The notes under the pieces: generated by a model
Seen by the model: only the letters and a program-made list of their open reading frames with translations
The model's database searches: none
What the model was told of the DNA's origin: nothing
Shown: piece by piece, positions 13,405 to 15,376 of the stretch
How positions within the stretch are numbered: position 1 is the stretch's first letter
Layout of the letters: every line of letters begins with the position of its first letter
Translations under genes and position numbers: made by a program
DNA from: Treponema sp.
GTDB lineage: Bacteria > Spirochaetota > Spirochaetia > Treponematales > Breznakiellaceae
Assembly: GCA_031255875.1 (NCBI GenBank)
Contig: JAIRRR010000058.1
Coordinates: 1-15,376, forward strand
Length of the DNA stretch: 15,376 nt
Reading direction: 5' to 3'

Positions 13405-15043
13405 CTGCGGAAAGGATGTCATAGGGATCGTCTCCCATGCGGCGGTGCTGGATCGCCTCCAGGATATGGCCGCTCCCGATGGTTTCGCAGCCCTCCAGAT
13501 CCGCGATTGTCCGGGCGACCCGCAGGCTGCCGTGGTAAGCCCGGGCCGAAAGCCGGAATTTTTCCGCAGCCAGGTGAAGGGCCTTCCGGGCTTCCGGCGC
13601 GAGCGCGCAGTACCGGCCTACAAGATCGGGCGTCATCCCCGCGTTCCGGCGAATCCCCGAACCCCTGAACCGTTCCCGCTGGACGCGCACCGCCTGCAAC
13701 ACCCTCCGCGCGGCAGCTTCGGCGGGTTCTTCGCTGTTTTGATCCAGCCGGCCCGCCTCGGGCGGCAGCACCGCGACCCGCAGCTCTATCCGGTCGAGAA
13801 ACGCCCCGGAAAATTTCCGCCAGTAGCGGTGAATTTCCTCCGGGGTACAGAAGCAGCCGGCCTGCCCGGCCCGGTTCGCCTTCTCCCTCAGGCCGAAACG
13901 GCCGCAGGGGCAGGGGTTCGCGGCCAGGAGGAGCTGGAAATCGGCCGGAAGCCGGACCGGGCCCTCTGCCCGGGAAATGGTAATCACCCGGTCCTCCAGC
14001 GGCTCCCGCAGGGCCTGCAGCACGTTGGCGCGGAATTCCGGGGCTTCGTCCAGGAACAGCACGCCGAAGTTGGCCAGGCTGATCTCCCCGGGGCGCACGT
14101 ACTTGCCGCCGCCCAGAATGCCTTCGGCGCTGGCCGAATGGTGCGGCGAGCGGAACGGCGGGTAGGTGATAAGGCTGATATTTTCACCCGGCGACTGATC
14201 CTCCCCGCGCGCCTCCCCGGCATTATGCGTTCCGCCGTTTCCCAGGAAGCTCCCCGCCAGGCTGTGGATCCGGGTCGCTTCCACCGCCTCGGCCTTGGTA
14301 AGCGGCGGCAGAATGGCGGGCATGCTCCGGGCAAGCATGGTCTTGCCCGCCCCGGGCGGCCCGAAAACCAGGAGATTGTGCCCCCCAGCGGCGGCGATCT
14401 CCATGGCCCGCTTGTAGCGCCCCTGGCCCCGTACCGCCGTATAGGCGGCCAGGGAGGGCCGGTTCCCCCGGCCGCCCGAATCCGGGCGGCCCGGCCCGGG
14501 CGGGGCTGCGGCTGAAAAGGCGCCGGTGAATCCGGAAAGAAGGCCCGCCGCCTCGGACAATGTCCCGGGCGCGGCGAATTTGCCGGGCGCCATGATCGCC
14601 GCCTCCCGCGCGTTTTCCGCCGGCACGATAAAGCCGCCTATGCCCGCGCGGAGGCCCGCGTCAACGGCGGCGATCACCCCGCGCACCGGGCGCAGCCTGC
14701 CCGACAGTTCCAGCTCGCCCAGGACCATGATGCCCGCCGGGCTTCCGGAATCCGGCGGGGGGACAAGGTCTTCCGCCGCCAGCATCACCGCCAGGGCAAT
14801 GGGCAAATCCAGGGCGGCCCCGTCTTTTCTCACGCCGGCCGGCGCCAGGTTGATAAGCACCCTGTCCTGCGGGAAGGCGAACCCGGAATTCCTGAAGGCC
14901 GCCCTGACCCGCTCCCTTGCCTCCCGGACCGCGCCTTCCGCAAGCCCGGTAATATCCACCCCGGGAATACCCCGGCGTATATCCGCCTCAACCCGGATAA
15001 TAATTCCGTCGGCCCCGTACGGGGAATACGCCATAATCTGCAT
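13397..15043 (-). CDS. comM: ComM/YifB AAA+ branch-migration helicase
   Basis: Hexameric AAA+ ATPase of the Mg-chelatase-like subgroup. ComM in naturally transformable bacteria extends heteroduplex by branch migration while incoming DNA recombines in the cytoplasm. The 548-aa protein has an N-terminal Lon-protease-like domain (about 1-170, with GVDITGLAEGAVREARERVRAA near 28-49 and INLAPAGVRKDG), Walker A GPPGAGKT (228-235), PFRSPHH (296-302), Walker B GVLFLDEAPEF (327-337), a zinc-type Cys set NPCPCG...CFC (C378, C380, C397, C399) and a C-terminal ComM domain. E. coli YifB is 506 aa; the excess lies in a Pro/Gly-rich linker (about 172-197) and a short insert (about 267-286). GGAGG lies about 6 nt before the ATG. 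It stands alone on the minus strand, divergent from the Rpn-type gene. Confidence 0.92.
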   Translation of the reverse strand: MQIMAYSPYGADGIIIRVEADIRRGIPGVDITGLAEGAVREARERVRAAFRNSGFAFPQDRVLINLAPAGVRKDGAALDLPIALAVMLAAEDLVPPPDSGSPAGIMVLGELELSGRLRPVRGVIAAVDAGLRAGIGGFIVPAENAREAAIMAPGKFAAPGTLSEAAGLLSGFTGAFSAAAPPGPGRPDSGGRGNRPSLAAYTAVRGQGRYKRAMEIAAAGGHNLLVFGPPGAGKTMLARSMPAILPPLTKAEAVEATRIHSLAGSFLGNGGTHNAGEARGEDQSPGENISLITYPPFRSPHHSASAEGILGGGKYVRPGEISLANFGVLFLDEAPEFRANVLQALREPLEDRVITISRAEGPVRLPADFQLLLAANPCPCGRFGLREKANRAGQAGCFCTPEEIHRYWRKFSGAFLDRIELRVAVLPPEAGRLDQNSEEPAEAAARRVLQAVRVQRERFRGSGIRRNAGMTPDLVGRYCALAPEARKALHLAAEKFRLSARAYHGSLRVARTIADLEGCETIGSGHILEAIQHRRMGDDPYDILSAGR

Positions 15044-15080
15044 GTAGTTCCTCCATAAAGTACTATGGGTCGGAGACGCC

Positions 15081-15247
15081 GTTTTGCTTTAATTTTGGAA
15101 GAAAAATTGAGTTTTTTTGGCAGCCGGGCGTCCCTCCCGCTTCTATCTGCGGAAAGCCCCCGAAAGCCGCAATTTGCCCCGGCCTGCCCGGCGGCAATCT
15201 ATTTACGCGAAAAAATTGCCGCCGCCGTGCGCCGGTTAAAGCAAAAC
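15081..15247. repeat. 12-bp inverted repeat enclosing 167 bp between comM and the Rpn gene
   Basis: GTTTTGCTTTAA (15081-15092) recurs perfectly inverted at 15236-15247. An inner 10-bp inverted repeat CGGCGGCAAT/ATTGCCGCCG (15189-15198 and 15215-15224) lies near the right arm. No target-site duplication is visible beside the arms. It could be a paired regulator site for the divergent genes or a small mobile-element remnant. The 229-nt gap holds no gene. Confidence 0.5.
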
Positions 15248-15272
15248 AGCAGATTGTACCCATATATTAGGT

Positions 15273-15376
15273 ATGAACAGAAAATACAAAGACACCGTTT
15301 TCGTCAGGCTCTTCAGCCGAGAGCCGCAGCTCCGCGAGCTTTACAACGCCCTCGCGGGGGCCAGCTTCGGCCCGGA
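15273..15376 (+). CDS. Rpn/PD-(D/E)XK family putative transposase, 5' part only
   Basis: The first 34 codons, cut by the window edge. The opening MNRKYKDTVFVRLFS and RELYNALAG match the characteristic N-terminus of Rpn-family 'recombination-promoting nuclease/putative transposase' proteins, which carry a PD-(D/E)XK nuclease fold; E. coli RpnA-type members cut DNA and raise RecA-independent recombination. Copies are numerous in termite-gut treponemes. The catalytic residues lie beyond the edge, so activity cannot be judged. The ATG is preceded only by AGGT directly against it and by an AT-rich TATATT (15263-15268), so the mRNA may have almost no leader. A full-length member would be about 300 aa. 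Confidence 0.65.
   Translation, partial: MNRKYKDTVFVRLFSREPQLRELYNALAGASFGP

Noticed and set aside
13223..14515. Plus-strand open frame of 430 codons
   Set aside because: Mostly antisense to comM; the remainder is the hairpin cluster at 13260-13358.

Overview
The window looks like chromosome from a GC-rich spirochaete of the Treponema group, most like the treponemes of termite hindguts. Three things point there. The sugar transporter runs mglB-mglA-mglC, with a lipoprotein binding protein of the treponemal MglB-2 kind. Secreted proteins carry loose, spirochaete-style lipoboxes. The right edge holds the start of an Rpn/PD-(D/E)XK 'putative transposase' gene, a family greatly expanded in such genomes. 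The lineage is an inference; there is no rRNA or marker gene here to fix it.

Layout. 1-225: no gene, but four strong stem-loops behind a promoter-like sequence on the minus strand, possibly a non-coding RNA leaving the window. 226-4235 (minus): mglB, mglA and mglC, a glucose/galactose ABC importer, with a near-consensus sigma70-type promoter at 4280-4308 and a heavily folded mglB-mglA gap that probably tunes expression. 4374-4574 (minus): a CopZ-like copper chaperone. 4766-7201 (plus): tcdA, a ttcA-like gene and tatD, all overlapping. The first two modify the tRNA anticodon loop (ct6A37 and s2C32); TatD is a metal-dependent nuclease. 7241-8794 (plus): a lipoprotein of unknown function, then a VanY-type D,D-carboxypeptidase lipoprotein. 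8842-12016 (minus): a cNMP-binding domain fused to TPR repeats, a Crp/Fnr regulator and a MATE exporter. 12307-13170 (plus): a PHP-domain phosphoesterase behind an overlapping 21-codon upstream ORF. 13397-15043 (minus): comM, an AAA+ protein of natural transformation. 15273-end (plus): the start of the Rpn-family gene.

Most genes are conserved housekeeping or transport genes. The less ordinary content is between genes: complex inverted-repeat elements in the mglB-mglA gap and before comM that may belong to one repeat family, a 12-bp inverted repeat between comM and the Rpn gene, the folded left edge, and promoters so close to start codons that some mRNAs may be leaderless. I found no tRNA, rRNA, CRISPR array, insertion sequence or phage module, and no clear evidence of a wholly new system. 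The best leads are the left-edge RNA candidate and the paired cNMP-binding proteins.
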